DNA of 6,481 nucleotides from Nitrospirota bacterium (GTDB lineage Bacteria; Nitrospirota; Nitrospiria; Nitrospirales; UBA8639): positions 1 through 6,481 of the forward strand of contig JAOUGQ010000171.1 of NCBI GenBank assembly GCA_029865515.1, in the 5' to 3' direction. The notes below the pieces were generated by a model. The model had not been told where the DNA came from. It did no database searches and saw only the letters and a list, made by a program, of their open reading frames with translations. This document shows, piece by piece, positions 6,146-6,481 of the stretch (positions within the stretch are counted from its first letter, which is position 1; each line of letters opens with the position of its first letter). The position numbers were made by a program, and so were the translations under genes.

Positions 6146-6188
6146 AATTTTCCCCAAAATGGTCTTTCTGTTGGATGGGGGGAAAATT
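6146..6188 (-). other. 10-bp perfect inverted repeat in the cytochrome leader
   Basis: AATTTTCCCC (6146-6155) and GGGGAAAATT (6179-6188) are exact complements around a 23-base spacer. In the spacer is TTGGATGG (6171-6178), which recurs at 6131-6138, 40 bp nearer the gene. In the RNA this would be a long stem with CCATCCAA in its loop and a second CCATCCAA just downstream. No T-run follows, so it is not an ordinary terminator. Confidence 0.45.
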
Positions 6189-6203
6189 CCCGCACTCTCA
6201 GGA

Positions 6204-6236
6204 CTGCTTCTGGGGTGTTTTGCCCCAAAAAAGCAG
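6204..6236 (-). other. 11-pair hairpin further upstream in the leader
   Basis: CTGCTT (6204-6209) pairs with AAGCAG (6231-6236), and TGGGG (6211-6215) with CCCCA (6223-6227). An asymmetric internal loop (1 by 3) separates the two helices and a 7-nt loop closes the inner one. It ends 16 bases from the 6146-6188 inverted repeat, so the two could form a two-hairpin leader. Confidence 0.45.
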
Positions 6237-6371
6237 GCTCTAATCTCCTCATGAGGAACCATAGCAAAATCAACACCATCTTGAGTACTCACACGAGAAA
6301 AAGAAAAATAGAACGATTTCCGTAGGTTTACCGAAGAAGAGTGTGCATAAGGATAGGAATGATAAAGAGTC

Positions 6372-6399
6372 GTTAATCCTTAACAGTTAATGGGTTAAC
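6372..6399. promoter_or_regulatory. Tandem GTTAA dyads, candidate operator
   Basis: Two inverted repeats sit side by side: GTTAA-TCC-TTAAC (6372-6384) and GTTAA-TGGG-TTAAC (6386-6399), separated by one base. Four copies of the same half-site in 28 bases, in alternating orientation, is what a dimeric regulator binding in tandem would use. It lies 285 bp upstream of the cytochrome start, so it may instead serve a plus-strand gene beyond the window. Confidence 0.45.
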
Positions 6400-6419
6400 G
6401 CAGTAAGGGAACAAAATTT

Positions 6420-6437
6420 CCACAGGGATAAATGTGG
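6420..6437. promoter_or_regulatory. CCACA-N8-TGTGG dyad, possible operator
   Basis: An 18-bp site with 5-bp perfect arms lies 20 bp beyond the GTTAA cluster. Arms this short occur often by chance; it is listed only because it neighbours the other dyads in a gene-free control region. Confidence 0.25.
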
Positions 6438-6481
6438 CATGATTATCTATTTTCCCTGAAAACTCAGATAGCCTCCAGTGA

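Larger units (their letters stand above)
6088..6481. other. 394-bp gene-free region upstream of the cytochrome
   Basis: No coding frame here resembles a protein. For the minus-strand cytochrome gene it is the leader and promoter region, and it may also hold control sites of a plus-strand gene beyond the window end. It contains two hairpins (6146-6188 and 6204-6236), tandem GTTAA dyads (6372-6399) and a CCACA/TGTGG dyad (6420-6437). I looked for sigma-70 boxes on the minus strand and found only poor matches (for example GATAAT in the 6440s without a good -35), so I do not call a promoter. Confidence 0.6.

Noticed and set aside
6088..6279. N-terminal extension of the cytochrome to a start near 6279
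   Set aside because: A strong GGAGGG site and a proper signal peptide begin at ATG 6087; an extension would put about 64 residues before the signal peptide.
6246..6291. Perfect palindromes TCCTCATGAGGA (6246-6257) and TGAGTACTCA (6282-6291)
   Set aside because: A 12-bp palindrome is expected about once or twice, and 10-bp ones several times, in a sequence this long by chance; nothing else marks them as sites.
5864..6325. A 153-codon plus-strand frame
   Set aside because: It is basic and low in family-like features, and covers the signal-peptide region and leader of the cytochrome in antisense.

Overview
The window looks like chromosomal DNA of a free-living Gram-negative-type bacterium with roughly 50% G+C by eye. 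It has an exported tetraheme cytochrome c, a PAS-PAS sensor kinase without membrane segments, and anion and cation transport proteins. This mix, and the feel of the protein sequences, would fit a chemolithotroph such as a member of the Nitrospirota. That placement is an inference, and no single gene here proves it. I see no mobile element, CRISPR array, tRNA or rRNA.

Layout. Bases 1-419 (+) hold the last 138 codons of an SLC13/DASS-type anion transporter that begins outside the window. It is followed closely by a two-TM potassium channel with a C-terminal RCK/TrkA module (450-1523, +; alternative start at 519). A TSUP (TauE/SafE-type) anion permease (1588-2376, -) converges on the channel gene across a short gap. 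Bases 2377-2944 are a 568-bp stretch with no convincing gene. It is purine-rich on the + strand and holds a cluster of three adjacent stem-loops. Next come a tandem-PAS histidine kinase (2945-4558, -; upstream GTG alternative at 4579) and, upstream of it on the same strand, an exported tetraheme cytochrome c (4657-6087, -). The last 394 bases have no gene. They hold what would be the cytochrome leader and control region: two sizeable hairpins, a pair of tandem GTTAA dyads, and a CCACA-N8-TGTGG dyad.

How the parts may work together. The cytochrome and the kinase share a strand and are about 100 bp apart or less, so they may be co-transcribed. The gap between them contains two mutually exclusive hairpins, one followed by four Ts, which resembles an attenuator. 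The kinase has no response regulator in this window. The transporter and channel form a second, plus-strand transport unit. A functional link between the two halves (anion/K+ transport and electron transport/sensing) is not shown by the sequence.

I did not find a clearly new biological system. The points most worth a second look are the duplicated PAS module (about 80% identical at protein level), the unexplained structure upstream of the cytochrome, the attenuator-like element before the kinase, and the stem-loop cluster in the gene-free gap.
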